Assembly (NCBI GenBank): GCA_009760855.2
Contig: WPIO01000007.1
Span: forward strand, 7,120,501 to 7,184,500
Source: Cristatella mucedo
Taxonomy: Eukaryota; Bryozoa; Phylactolaemata; Cristatellidae
DNA: 64,000 nucleotides
Direction of reading: 5' to 3'
In this document: piece by piece, positions 25,301 to 31,994 of the stretch
Layout: each line of letters opens with the position of its first letter
Numbering within the stretch: the first letter of the stretch is position 1
Position numbers and translations under genes: made by a program
The notes under the pieces: generated by a model
Database searches by the model: none
What the model saw: the letters and a program-made list of their open reading frames with translations, nothing else
Told to the model about the DNA's origin: nothing

Positions 25301-26390
25301 AATCACGAATTGCTATTCACACCTTTGAGATTGATGCTTGAAAAGTAGCCCTGAGCTTCTGTTTACACTTTTGAGTATCCTTCACAACTTATGTCTTGCT
25401 ATACTCTGATGGAAATCGTCTGTTTGGAGGTTATTCTCTTGTACTTCTTGTGCAGTGCCTTGTCTGATTACACAACACTCGGTAGGGCAGCGACAATTTT
25501 CTTGCTTTCAGCAGCACAGCAGACTGCCGGGCCATTGTGAGACAGCCGTGGCACCAGGATTCCGATTGCTGAGAACGATCTCTGCGTTGCAGCATTGAGA
25601 CTCTAGGAGCTTCCAATTTAGCTCATGCTGCTTCTTTCCCTTCATCCTTTCTGCTTGTATCTCTGATTCTCTGTGCCTGCGTGTATGTGTCTGTCTCGCG
25701 ACTCAAGTCTGGCCGTGCCTTTAATGTACCTCAAATCTTTAATGTACCTCAAACCTTCAGCTCTTATGCTCCCACCAAAGGCAGTTTCTTCTCAATGAGC
25801 TTTTGCATGCCAGTCAAAGCAGGATACCCTGGGTTGGTGCTTCTCTTTTTGCTTATTATCTTACCTTTTATCTTATTGCATGCTAAGGGAACAGAATAAA
25901 TAAACTAACAGCTGACAGCACTGCCATTTGTCTCTCTCTCTCCCCTAGGCACTCTTAAGTCGGCTGACGAGGAAGTATGATTTAATAATGTTAATATGTA
26001 CTAATGATTAATCAGTGCTATCTCTCCATGCCGTTTAGCTTATGTTGACACAAAATTTTGCAGGGTATCGGAAGGCTGCTGCTACAGGTAGCATCTTGTG
26101 ACTCCGAGCTCTGGGTAACTGCTGAAGCATTAGATGCCTTACTGGACGTGTTTGCTGAAGATCATGTTGACAGCATCCTGAAGGAGCTTCGTCTTATCGA
26201 TACCCTTGAGCAGATGGCACCTGTATTGAAAGCCAAGGTATTGGCAGTAACGAGTCTTATTATGTGCAACAGCAATGTGCACATCGCCCACTTTGCTTTC
26301 TGGTGTATTTTGAAGGTGTAATATACTTGATGCCATGAGATGAAGCTGCTGTGATTGCAGGTATACGAAGTGGCTCCAGAGCCGAGTTAG
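3430..26390 (+). CDS. HEATR3: HEATR3/Syo1 homologue, split gene (5' part not found)
   Basis: Gene-level entry; exons are listed separately. HEATR3 (yeast Syo1) is a HEAT/ARM-repeat adaptor that carries ribosomal proteins uL18 (RPL5) and uL5 (RPL11) into the nucleus for 5S RNP assembly. Twelve exon-like blocks follow the order of the animal protein. They include the TEDN block, the ALEI helix before an acidic DDDWEDVED stretch, the EQLGGADA block, the VRANAVHIVSVIG block and the EALDALLDVFAEDHVD block. Splice phases agree at most junctions (G|GC, G|GT, CG|C, G|TG and several phase-0 joins), which is strong support for one gene. The assigned blocks encode roughly 520 residues against about 680 in vertebrates. 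The missing part is the N-terminal region plus an uncertain C-terminal tail. Introns range from about 120 bp to over 5 kb and hold LINE insertions. Identification rests on remembered family sequence, not on a search. Confidence 0.85.
3617..3730. repeat. (CTGT)n and (TC)n microsatellite in a HEATR3 intron
   Basis: CTGT units pass into a (TC)n run of about 65 bp. It lies within the 289-bp intron between exons a and b. Confidence 0.95.
3820..3969 (+). CDS. HEATR3: HEATR3 exon b (limits approximate)
   Basis: The acceptor is the gtgcag just after a long (TC)n tract. One base completes the codon left open by exon a. The frame reads through YALEHKNYDRAIAS and ends with EVKDVAQA, matching the VDLAISVA block before the TEDN motif. 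The 3' edge is unclear. A good gtgaaag donor lies at 3950 but would drop EVKDVAQ, and a gtgatg at 3970 keeps it but leaves a phase that does not join cleanly to the next exon. An alternative 3' acceptor at 3873 is also possible. Confidence 0.45.
3970..4620. other. Intron, nothing recognised
   Basis: Part of the HEATR3 intron between exons b and c. No repeats or exon-like sequence were identified. Confidence 0.5.
4625..4855 (-). mobile_element. LINE-A 3' end
   Basis: The (TAA)n tail is at the left, then the hairpin region and the 3' untranslated part with the repeated tgcatgctgac motif, all on the minus strand. No coding sequence remains. Confidence 0.85.
4860..5756. other. Intron, nothing recognised
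   Basis: Unique-looking sequence between two LINE-A fragments, with short frames only. Confidence 0.5.
5757..6147 (-). mobile_element. LINE-A 3' fragment
   Basis: The tail (taataataatagtaata) and hairpin are at the left. Reading on the minus strand, the C-terminal LINE segment HQAKHRPTGFSKSNRLPIPR, then DRAFSSFFYDPKAWNSL, is visible. Its 5' edge abuts the tail of the next copy. Confidence 0.85.
6148..6330 (-). mobile_element. LINE-A 3' end, abutting the previous copy
   Basis: A second tail (taataataataataata) and hairpin start directly where the 5' truncation of the previous copy ends, in the same orientation. Only the untranslated 3' end is present. Confidence 0.8.
6335..7055. other. Intron, nothing firm
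   Basis: Frames at 6662-6974 have exon-like composition and a possible donor (ctgcag|gtttgtc at 6836), but no family match was found. Confidence 0.4.
7060..7165 (+). mobile_element. LINE-A tail (hairpin plus (TTA)n)
   Basis: Contains aaagcacctagaaagagatt followed by tctcagagggcgctttatca and ten TTA/ATT units. It is an extreme 5' truncation carrying little more than the hairpin. Confidence 0.8.
7340..7525 (-). mobile_element. SINE-1 (tRNA-derived)
   Basis: Read on the minus strand: a tRNA-like head with A box (tggcacactaggtaagg) and B box (gggttcgaatcc), then the family body (gcaagcggtggtgatagccg), ending in ggctgttaaatcagctagta. Eight copies share this order in the window. The 3' end differs from that of LINE-A. 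Confidence 0.75.
8091..8282 (+). CDS. HEATR3: HEATR3 exon c (TEDN block)
   Basis: Acceptor tttgcag at 8090 and donor gtaggt at 8283. The peptide reads ECLLVLTEDNAAL and ends in LHAVVAIAG, parallel to the YCLQTVTEDN ... LLLKTLVAG block of animal HEATR3. It ends one base into a glycine codon, which the next exon completes with GC. A second in-frame acceptor (ctgag) at 8095 would start the exon at 8096 in phase 0. The choice between the two decides how exon b joins. Confidence 0.75.
8355..8606 (+). mobile_element. LINE-A 3' end
   Basis: Begins at the ttagtgggtccctgtgattcg segment that follows the LINE stop codon, continues through the 3' untranslated repeats, and ends in a diverged hairpin and (TTA)5. 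It lies in the intron after HEATR3 exon c. Confidence 0.8.
8925..9110 (+). mobile_element. Diverged LINE-A internal fragment
   Basis: Translation gives segments resembling FQLHNIAKI..C, then VHAFATCRLDI, equivalent to VHAFVTSRLDFCNSLLTGL of better copies. Strongly decayed. Confidence 0.55.
9560..10420 (+). pseudogene. Tc1-like transposon relic
   Basis: Short frames on the + strand include KKRGSHFSPS/KPLQSIVHKVAHVEWA (basic helix before the first catalytic region). Near 10215 the frame reads WPSQSSDLNLIESF, the WPAQSPDLNPIE signature found near the C-terminal end of Tc1 transposases. Many stops and frameshifts interrupt it. Terminal inverted repeats were not located. This copy is distinct from the fragment at 455-700. 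Confidence 0.6.
10430..11620. other. Intron, nothing recognised
   Basis: Apart from the 27-bp duplication, no repeat or exon was identified. Confidence 0.5.
11316..11369. repeat. 27-bp tandem duplication
   Basis: The segment cttttttttaaatagcttaa then ggcatca occurs twice back to back. Confidence 0.9.
11627..11823 (+). CDS. HEATR3: HEATR3 exon d
   Basis: Acceptor aatttcag and donor gtgaga. The exon begins with the two bases that complete the split glycine. It reads GVLVNLSSRN, then IAPRLLNVLLQVIEID, and ends in LPSDLTL. This matches the GTIWNLKD ... INAVLKILSEVL helices and then the LLPPTD region of animal HEATR3, with the charged linker of the vertebrate protein much shortened. It ends in phase 0, in register with exon e. 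Confidence 0.75.
12405..12898 (-). mobile_element. LINE-B 3' half, left part of a copy split by LINE-A
   Basis: Begins with the LINE-B 3' end (aatgtatctctgtaactcca) and runs through the C-terminal RT region as far as ttagcaaaggatacac. The same LINE-B continues at 15294, so the intervening LINE-A was inserted into it. Confidence 0.85.
12899..15293 (+). mobile_element. LINE-A, most complete copy (RT intact apart from two frameshifts)
   Basis: A non-LTR retrotransposon of the CR1/L2-like group. It starts just after the endonuclease region, so it is 5'-truncated. The RT reading frame is carried in three pieces: 12950-13665, then about 13670-14310, then 14310-15055. The first break is near 13668 and the second in a T run at about 14311. 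Motifs seen: LLDLSAAFDTIDH (first catalytic Asp), GVPQGSVLG, and FYADDTQLYL (catalytic YADD). The C-terminal region ends with TTFKRNLKTCLFRTAFSGSL. The 3' untranslated region has the AAAGCGCC/GGCGCTTT hairpin (15221-15260) and an (ATT)n tail. It sits inside a LINE-B within a HEATR3 intron. Confidence 0.92.
15221..15260 (+). promoter_or_regulatory. Conserved LINE-A 3' stem-loop
   Basis: Outer stem AAAGCGCC (15221-15228) pairs perfectly with GGCGCTTT (15253-15260). Inner stem AGAGA (15234-15238) pairs with TCTCT (15245-15249). It lies immediately before the (ATT)n tail. In L2-type LINEs a 3' stem-loop is what the reverse transcriptase recognises. The motif recurs in most LINE-A tails and in SINE-2 here. 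Confidence 0.7.
15294..15650 (-). mobile_element. LINE-B, right part of the copy split by LINE-A
   Basis: Resumes the LINE-B sequence at acgtgatcacacctggaatt and continues (minus strand) through the region coding SLSKIRSCL-like and RARNLGVVF-like segments to about 15650, with stops. Confidence 0.85.
16193..16318 (+). mobile_element. LINE-B C-terminal fragment
   Basis: The frame reads DNHLAAPFLSLKTAGDKSF, then SGPRLWNSLPRFLSNDVYSF. This is the same as the C-terminal part of the LINE-B at 18.3 kb. Both ends are cut, and it lies in GC-rich DNA that may be repeat-free intron. Confidence 0.8.
16385..16455. repeat. (TC)n microsatellite
   Basis: About 50 bp of pure CT, then interrupted CT, in the GC-rich intron before HEATR3 exon e. 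Confidence 0.95.
16989..17073 (+). CDS. HEATR3: HEATR3 exon e (ALEI helix)
   Basis: The 28 codons begin immediately after a tag that is both an in-frame stop and the AG of the acceptor. The donor is gtgagtc. The peptide RHLLIAQKLALEILTDIL parallels the LLTAQQTALEIIVNM helix of vertebrate HEATR3. It ends one base into a glycine codon, and exon f supplies the other two bases. The acceptor has a weak pyrimidine tract. Confidence 0.75.
17200..17336 (+). CDS. HEATR3: HEATR3 exon f (acidic loop)
   Basis: Acceptor acctgcag and donor gtatgc. After completing a glycine codon the exon reads SSSVGDDDWEDVEDAAGDGG and continues with more Asp/Glu. This is the acidic insertion found in the HEATR3/Syo1 family (DDEWEELSSSDESD in vertebrates). 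In Syo1 the acidic loop contributes to holding the basic ribosomal cargo. It ends in phase 0, matching exon g. The codon choice is strongly GC-ending compared with the AT-richer introns. Confidence 0.8.
17484..17561 (+). CDS. HEATR3: HEATR3 exon g
   Basis: A 26-codon exon, phase 0 at both ends, with acceptor gctttcag and donor gtaggc. It reads ACMPSELL-like residues (PCMPSELLTFLLQNGLLQK), corresponding to the [21 protein letters not shown] segment of vertebrate HEATR3. The preceding intron is only about 147 bp, the following one about 3.4 kb because it carries a LINE-B. Confidence 0.75.
17945..18182 (-). mobile_element. SINE-1 copy expanded by (TA)n
   Basis: The 3' end (gatgatttaacagtc) and the body and B box (ctatcaccaccgcttgcagt ... 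gatttgaaccc) are SINE-1. Two (TA)n tracts (17974-18014 and 18025-18074) lie between them. Confidence 0.7.
18266..20400 (-). mobile_element. LINE-B with uninterrupted 674-codon RT frame
   Basis: A non-LTR retrotransposon related to LINE-A but a separate family. The minus-strand frame 20369-18345 has no stop. It carries the RT motifs LALLDLSAAFDTIDH (about residue 266), GVPQGSVLGPLLF and FYADDTQLYLSF (about residue 355). The C-terminal LINE signature is LKTVGDRSFSSAGPRLWNSL. The endonuclease domain is not in this frame, so the copy is 5'-truncated. The tail is three AATGT/ACATT units (18266-18283), unlike the (TTA)n of LINE-A. It lies antisense in a HEATR3 intron. Confidence 0.92.
20490..20710 (+). 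mobile_element. LINE-B 3' fragment, opposite orientation to its neighbour
   Basis: The translated 3' region contains GYRMHTESRLGFECTMQNSP, matching the GYRMRTESRLGC end of the 674-codon frame, followed by the conserved cactcacttagtccttgtgg stretch. It lies about 90 bp from the start of the LINE-B on the other strand. Confidence 0.75.
21006..21094 (+). CDS. HEATR3: HEATR3 exon h
   Basis: Acceptor gctgcag and donor gtacga. It reads ILPDELLTKLAECETLDGAQ and VIK, then leaves two bases (CG) of an Arg codon that exon i completes. A competing gtcata donor at 21084 would give phase 0 and break the frame with exon i, so the later donor is preferred. It occupies the place of the RNPTWKPLIRKMNTIQ region of vertebrate HEATR3. 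Confidence 0.65.
21257..21396 (+). CDS. HEATR3: HEATR3 exon i (EQLGGA block)
   Basis: Acceptor tgttgcag and donor gtaggc. It reads YDVTVCAALLCLHNAAL and then EQLGGADAVCGIWTELSHLS. This matches [32 protein letters not shown] of vertebrates almost position by position. It ends one base into a codon that exon j completes with TG (Val). Confidence 0.82.
21651..21765 (+). CDS. HEATR3: HEATR3 exon j (3' limit approximate)
   Basis: Acceptor gatgttgcag, starting with the two bases that complete a Val codon. It reads DNAGLVESVTTALGSVAEHM, parallel to VDFLEAISSALRALLQTM in vertebrates. Three candidate donors lie between 21761 and 21773 and none is clearly best, so the end and the phase into exon k are not resolved. 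Confidence 0.65.
22339..22384. repeat. (TG)n microsatellite
   Basis: TG dinucleotides followed by CGCGCGCG and more TG, a sequence able to adopt Z-form DNA. Confidence 0.95.
22532..22700 (+). CDS. HEATR3: HEATR3 exon k (VRANAV block)
   Basis: The donor gtgagta at 22701 is strong and leaves phase 0. The peptide includes TDHDLSMLGVLAASSIQPQ and VRANAVHIVSVIGQKLA, matching the [23 protein letters not shown] block of vertebrates. The start could be the tgtactgcag acceptor used here or the cctccag acceptor at 22494. A long (TG)n tract lies about 110 bp upstream. Confidence 0.72.
23505..23965 (-). mobile_element. LINE-B 3' end with an internal insertion
   Basis: LINE-B 3' sequence from acctccataaagccactagg to gcataggaatggagcagcta. 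Between about 23626 and 23744 there is roughly 110 bp not found in other copies. Confidence 0.8.
23966..25084. other. Intron, nothing recognised
   Basis: AT-richer sequence between a LINE-B end and a LINE-A tail, without recognisable features. Confidence 0.5.
25085..25195 (+). mobile_element. LINE-A tail
   Basis: Contains gtaaagtgcccagagagagattcagttctctgagggtgct-type hairpin sequence (in two pieces) and ends in ATTATTATTAC. Only the 3' end is left. Confidence 0.7.
26064..26237 (+). CDS. HEATR3: HEATR3 exon l (EALDALLDVFAED block)
   Basis: Acceptor attttgcag and donor gtattg, 58 codons, phase 0 at both ends and in register with exon k. It reads GIGRLLLQVASCDSELW, then EALDALLDVFAEDHVDSIL, then APVLKAK. 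This is the most conserved C-terminal block of HEATR3 (IGCFLLEV ... GEALDALFDVFADG ... FQPVFKMK) and is the strongest single piece of evidence for the gene. Confidence 0.88.
26361..26390 (+). CDS. HEATR3: Possible last HEATR3 exon
   Basis: An acceptor (tgattgcag) lies 123 bp after exon l. In phase 0 the frame gives nine residues and a stop. A second acceptor 16 bp further (acgaag) opens a 27-codon frame ending at about 26454. Neither resembles the conserved NLRRFIAYQ tail of vertebrate HEATR3. The C-terminus is therefore either divergent, truncated or in an unrecognised exon. Confidence 0.25.
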   Translation, partial: VYEVAPEPS

Positions 26391-26459
26391 CGTCATTGCC
26401 CAAGACATTAAGCAAGAGGCAGGAATGTTTACTAATTGGCCTGTGTATCCCTGAGAGCA

Positions 26460-27160
26460 TGAGGCGACTGGTTCCCAACTTTGCAGTGTGATCTGTTGGA
26501 GCCAAATAGTGACATTTTAAAGGTCAAAATTAGAGTTTTAACTTGCATCTGCTATTTGAGTGGTATCCACAGCGGTTCCTTATTAGTCATTCGCCAGGCA
26601 ACCCTGCGAAGCAAGAGGGCAGGCCATGCTCACGTCTCATTTCTTTCACAGTGAGCCCATTGATGTTCAAAGGTTGGTTCAAGCACCAATCCAGTTCTTT
26701 GCTGATAGCCCATTCATGTTCATGCTAAAAAAAATCTAAAAAAAGATGATACTGGAGATCCACGGTGCTGAATACTACGGCACTTGTTATATGTGCCAGC
26801 ACTCTGCTTTGGAGCTTCTTGGGCAGCTGGTGATAAAGGAGATCCTGGAGCCTGGCCCATGGAACCTCATTAGTCTGCCGCCGCTTGCCTCTCCAGAGGG
26901 TCTGTCCTCTGCTGTTATCACCACCACTACAGCTGCTGTTTCTTCTTCGGTTTATCTCTGTTAGCTTTTCGATCGCCCATTATGCAACTTATAGCGTGTA
27001 AAACCACACCCGAACCCGTTCGCACTGCCGTCGGGGATGGGTGGGTGGGGTGGGTGATCAGGTGTGGTATATAGTTTAGTTATAGGGGGCTTAAAGTTTT
27101 CTGCTGGCGTAATAGGCCATCACTACCACCGTCGTCAAGTGGATCGAATTATGCACATTA
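26460..27160. other. 3' flank of HEATR3, nothing firm
   Basis: A 72-codon frame at 26746-26964 (ALELLGQLVIKEILEPG) is not recognised. The region may be 3' UTR. Confidence 0.4.
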
Positions 27161-27164
27161 CCTG

Positions 27165-27455
27165 TTATTGCACCTATTTATCACAGCATTTAGTGGGTCC
27201 GTGTGATTCGTCCTTTGTGTGCTTGTATGTGCTGACACTGCATGCTGCCACGAACCATATTTGCATGCCGACTATGTGCATGTCACCTAACCACATTATG
27301 CTTGTTGTCATTGAACATGTTACCACTAAGCGTTCGATCAACTTTCCTTTGCAGCAAATGTAAAGTGCCTAGAAAGAGATTGGATTCTCTGAGTGCGATA
27401 TAGCAAATATATTATTAGTAGTAGTAGTAGTAGTTGTTGTAGGAGTAGTAGAGGT
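27165..27455 (+). mobile_element. LINE-A 3' end with (TAG)n/(TTG)n tail
   Basis: From tttagtgggtccgtgtgatt through the hairpin (aaagtgcctagaaagagatt) to a tail that has drifted to TAG/TTG repeats. Confidence 0.8.
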
Positions 27456-28469
27456 ACTTCCGACGCAGCTGGTGCTAGGAGCAACCGTGTGGCCCTGGAA
27501 ATCTAGCAAGGGGAACCGTCTTCACATTACATTGCTAGCTACGAGCGGTATAAAGTTGACCAGTTTAACCTAAAAAATAGTGATAATCAATGCCTTTTTC
27601 AAAATCCACACATCTTTGAGGAATAGTCCTTATAGATTATATTCTTGAACATTGTTTGCACGAATAAGTATGTGAGACTCCTGCAACGAGATGACACTCC
27701 CACTCGTCAATTCTATGTTCGACCGTCTTGGCGGTGGCTGCTGTACAATCCTTGCGCAGAGAATTCGAAAGGGGCGTGTTGCTAGCACTTCTGAAACAAG
27801 AAGCTACCAACAGAAAGATTGCTGTCTTCTTAGCATGAGTGAAGGCTTGGTTAGATTAAGGCTAGCAAAGTACACTAGGATGGGTTCGTGTCGAATTGAT
27901 GCTGCCTAGGTCCCATAAGTAAATAGTCACTGCACCAGGGCCTTTCACCAGCGAGGCATGCACTCTCCCATAGACTGGATTGACTCAGTGAGTCGCCCTA
28001 GCATCCAAGGGACCACTTTGACCAGGCGAGTCAGACGAAATTCAAATTTATCTGCCTTGTCGGACAGTCCTTTTTAGAGTGACCACAGCGATACCATTTA
28101 GAAGCTGGTGGCATCGATGCCCAGTCTTGAGAAGGTTGTCACAAAGAGCCAAGGTGGGCCTACTTTTTACCGACTAATAAGTTTGATATTATTACTTACT
28201 TCGTAGAGCTTATTATTTTGCATGGTGCTCTGCTTTTGCACCCCACGGCGTGAACAATTTTAGTCTGAAAGTCTCACGTCAGACCCTGGCCGTATTATTG
28301 GGTGTACTTAAATACCCGTGGATGTGAGAGTAGATCTTGCTGCACTGGCCAGTCAGCACATTACTACGATGTTTAGGTTGCTTTTTCAAACCGTTTTAAC
28401 GAAGGGAACTCTAGTTTTGCATTCTGAAGCTGGGCACCGGTATTGTGAGCTTATAGCAAGGGAACGGCA

Positions 28470-28625
28470 TCTGATTCAACAGCCTCGTTTGTTTAGCAGC
28501 AGAATAGCCTTAGTTGCTATCTCTCGCTTGTTGCGAACAGTAGGGGATTTCTTGATTTAGTACTCGAACCTGCGATCTGGGTTGTGAAGCGTGTACTTGG
28601 GTATCCACCTAATTAGTATAATATT
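28470..28625 (-). mobile_element. SINE-1 copy, diverged
   Basis: Contains ctgattcaacagcctcgttt, agcagaatagccttagttgc and a B-box-like tactcgaacctgcgatctgg in the same order as other copies. Confidence 0.6.
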
Positions 28626-28630
28626 ATGAT

Positions 28631-28663
28631 AGAGCCTTCGACGATTTTCATCTCGAAGGCTCT
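28631..28663. other. Perfect 11-bp inverted repeat
   Basis: agagccttcga (28631-28641) and tcgaaggctct (28653-28663) with an 11-base loop. It follows the SINE-1 copy. Function unknown. Confidence 0.85.
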
Positions 28664-28679
28664 ACATCTACGGTTTTCT

Positions 28680-28815
28680 GAATCCTGACTATGCTTTGCA
28701 ATATGTCTTAGCACTGAAGTGCATGAATGTGATTTTATTTACCAAGTTTGTTTCACCTGCTCTTGTTATCGCATGTGCATTGTCTTTTGGGCAATAAAGT
28801 TTGAACATATTTACT
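28680..28815 (+). terminator. Possible polyadenylation site
   Basis: aataaa at 28794-28799 following T/G-rich sequence resembles the 3' end of a transcript. HEATR3 ends 2.3 kb upstream, so a link would need a long 3' UTR. Confidence 0.2.
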
Positions 28816-29814
28816 GTAGATCAAGCAGAATCGGCAACTCATGGTGGAACATCTGCCTGTCATCATGACAGTCCAAAACAATCTTGGTCGGTTTATCACG
28901 TACAAAAGGAAGCGAGGTGTTTAAACTCTGACAGGCTGCTCATTCGTGGTGATGATCAAGTGCAACTATATACTCGGAGCATCTCGAGTTTCTGCTGGAT
29001 CGCACGGGAGAAGTGGCATGCTGTCTGTCAGAACTGCATAAGGGATGTGCTGGCAACTGGCTCAGTGGAATGAAGCATGTATATTATGTTTGCCCTCTAG
29101 TATGTTGGCTAGATCACTTAAATGCAATTAATGGCCTCCGTTATTGTGACCAGCGACATGAGCACATGTGCACAGATGTAGTCAGCCTTGGAAATTGTAT
29201 GCATAGGTGAAAGCACGCGTCTCTTGTATACGTGACACTAGTCTACCGGGAGAACCCGTAGGTTGCAGATCAAAATAAAAAGAAAGACCTAAGTACTTTT
29301 TCAGTAGTTTTGCTTTGGCCACTTGTTGTTTTGGTTGTCCAAGTTTTTATTGCCTCTAATTCTGTTAGTGTTGGCTTTTTAGACCTGTCATTGTGCTACA
29401 GGCATGGTGATAATGTGCATGTACAACAAACTACTGGCCTGTTTATATTCTCCAAAGGAGAGGAGCATGGTATCAACTTACCACAGGTAACTTTCGTCAG
29501 GTGCCAAACAATTTCCCATAAACCAGCCATATATCTGTCGGGCGACAGTGGCCTTAGGGCTGATAGTACTCATTGTCACGGCCAACATAACGAGCAGGAT
29601 CTGGTTGTGGCTGCACGTGCTCATGTTGACGTTGCAGAAGGGTGCTCAATATCTAGCAATAACTTTGAGTAGCTCCAGAACGGCAGAGCTATTGGCGTTG
29701 CCTTTGCTGACCCCTTAGCCAGAAGAACTGCCAAGTTCGTAAAGACTGCTTGCTCTGGGTAGGAAGGTACTTCCGCCTGGCACGTGACCTTCAGTAAGTT
29801 CTTAATACCATCTG

Positions 29815-30050
29815 CGAATGTAGCTTAAGTGGTAGTGGTAGCCTCGCTTATGGGACATCCTGGGCTCGATCCCGGGATTTAGATTCAGCTGCTACCGAAA
29901 CTGTCACAGCCTCTCAAAAGGCTTCTGATCGCTGGCCCTTGCATTGTATGGGCGAAGTAGTTTGCTCCCAAGAGGTAGTATCCAATCGCTATGAAAAGTC
30001 GTGAACAAGTTACCAGCGTCTATTCCAACGCTTCACGGCTGGTCCTCAAA
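29815..30050 (+). mobile_element. Possible further tRNA-headed SINE
   Basis: tagcttaagtggtagtggta (A-box-like) and gggctcgatcccggga (B-box-like) are spaced as in a tRNA gene. The body after them is not SINE-1 or SINE-2. Only one copy is seen, so it is tentative. Confidence 0.35.
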
Positions 30051-30309
30051 ATTGAGTATACGCTGGTCTTAATTTCACTTGCTTTACTAAAGTGTTGACT
30101 ATTGGGAGACAAGGACTTCTTGATATTCGCACAAAAGATCAAGCAAGACTGAAAAAACTATGTTGGTCGGATAGTAGCAACAAAATGAAACGGGTGCGGA
30201 AGCAAATTATAAGCACCGAATGATTTGCAGCTTCGTACGGCGAGCTCAATATGCCGTCATCCATATCATGTGTGATTAATCATATCTATATCATCACCAT
30301 CATATCTAT

Positions 30310-30985
30310 ATCACTATATAGCCGTCCTTCGCGCTTCGACTTACGCGGCTTCACTTTACCGCGGTTTCTTGAAATACGTGTATATACATTAAAAAGTTGA
30401 TCGAAATAGTGAACATGATTCAGCGGGCGCTCGTTTGTCTTAGTCAATTATACACACCTTGTATTGCAATTAAAATTGAAATTACTGTACGTATGGAGCG
30501 CGGAAGAAGACGACGCACCTGTTGAAGATACTGCACCGCATGACGACTCTCCTACTGAAGTCGGGCCTTCAGAGGAGCCACAATCTTGCTCTTCTTTGCT
30601 GTGCTGTTGACCTCTCTGTTTGTTAATCGCTTCATCACCAAACGCACAATTTTCATAGCTTAGTGTTAGTGCGTAAGAAGTGTGTGTGTGCAAATAAATG
30701 TTCAATACTAACAGCATACTATGTTTGTAACGTCTAATATGTCCATTTTTGTCTAATATATTTGGTAATACGAGTGTAATGGTGACTAAAGGGGTGTTAT
30801 TTCATGTCCGGAGGGCTGTAATAATGTTAAAAACCTTATTTAGAGGATCATAAACAGGTCTTCTATGCTCTTAACTACGAAAATATTCGATTTATAAATA
30901 AAGAATCATACGTCGCGGAAGTTCACCAATCGCGGTAGAGTCAGGAACGGATTAACCGCGATATGCGAGGGTCAATTGTACTGAA
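30310..30985 (-). mobile_element. Tigger/pogo-like DNA transposon, non-autonomous
   Basis: The left end carries ccgtccttcgcgcttcgac then cgcggcttcactttaccgcgg. The right end, read on the minus strand, gives gaccctcgcatatcgcggt then ccgcgat. This CGCGG-rich design of the termini is characteristic of Tigger/pogo-related elements that are widespread in animal genomes. A minus-strand frame at 30448-30717 is rich in Glu, Ser and Gly like the C-terminal tail of such transposases. The DDE core is absent, so the copy is internally deleted. Both outer flanks have TA. The class call is from memory and moderately sure. Confidence 0.5.
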
Positions 30986-31734
30986 TATAATTTCAATTAT
31001 CTTAATTCAATTAGCATTTTATATTAGTAAACTGCTCTTGCGTCAAAGTGACGTAGTGCCTTACAGTTCCTGCAGCCTTTAGTACAATCCCATTGACCAT
31101 TGTTCATCACTTAGTCGCGTCAGCCGCTAATTTACCCCAGGCGTAAGGCAAATGGGAAGCTGATAAAGGCTCGTGCGGCTTGATCAATTCGAACCAATGA
31201 AAGAGGATCTTGCTAGCATACCGATTCTTGGCACTCGTACTGAGTCGCGAGCCATAAACAAGTAGAATGCGTCCTGCCCTTGACGGTCGCGGCTTGCGCG
31301 AGATTCTTTACCTAAGGAACCGATCAGCTAGGCATTTGTGTTGGTCTCCAGGTGGCCTAGTGGTAGCTGTCACTCAGCTAGAGACCGTGGCTTGACTGTT
31401 ACAGCAGGACAGAACTTTCGGTGCAAATTCGCAACAGGGCTGTAAACGCAAGTCACTGTCCAGCGTACACTGTTGAGCGTGGGAGTTCACGTGCTCGTAA
31501 TCACCAAACTGTCGTAGGACGCTATATGCTGCACAAGAGCGGCACACAGCGGTCAGTTGTACTTTATCACTGGCGCCTCATCCCGTAAGTATGCTCTCTT
31601 AGAGGAAGCTGACAAACGAGCTAGTCAAACGTAGGAGCGTAAATAAAAGCTGCCAGCCGTCACCCCCAAGTCTCGCCGGAGAGAGAGAGAGTCCGGGCAG
31701 GCTGCTCAACCAAAAAATGCAGCTAGCCGATCGA

Positions 31735-31994
31735 TGTAACATAATGTACCGTCGTCAGTAACTCTGCAAAGCCGCAAAGACTATGTGGGCGTTACTCAGG
31801 AGAGTTGTGCTTAGCGAACTCGTCACAGCCTAAGCGGCTTTCGGTACGCATTTGGTAGTCAACAGACGCAATCTAACGCAACGAAGAAAAGTGAGAAGCA
31901 TAGCTGAGTCAGGAGAGCGGTTGAGTTAGTGAGTAGCATGAACTAGCAGCTCAGCACGGGTGGAAAGAATGTGCCATAGTCGGCAGCTGGAGAG
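31735..31994 (-). mobile_element. LINE-B 3' end, left part of a second split copy
   Basis: LINE-B 3' end starting with aacataatgtaccgtcgtca and running to cggcagctggagag, where a LINE-A tail intervenes. It resumes at 32550. Confidence 0.85.

Noticed and set aside
25715-25760. Repeat of ctttaatgtacctcaaa near a YAP-like peptide FSSYAPTK
   Set aside because: Possibly a tiny LINE-A remnant, but too short and diverged to assign.
31345-31480. tRNA-like ggtggcctagtggtagct
   Set aside because: Has an A-box look, but no convincing B box at the right distance.
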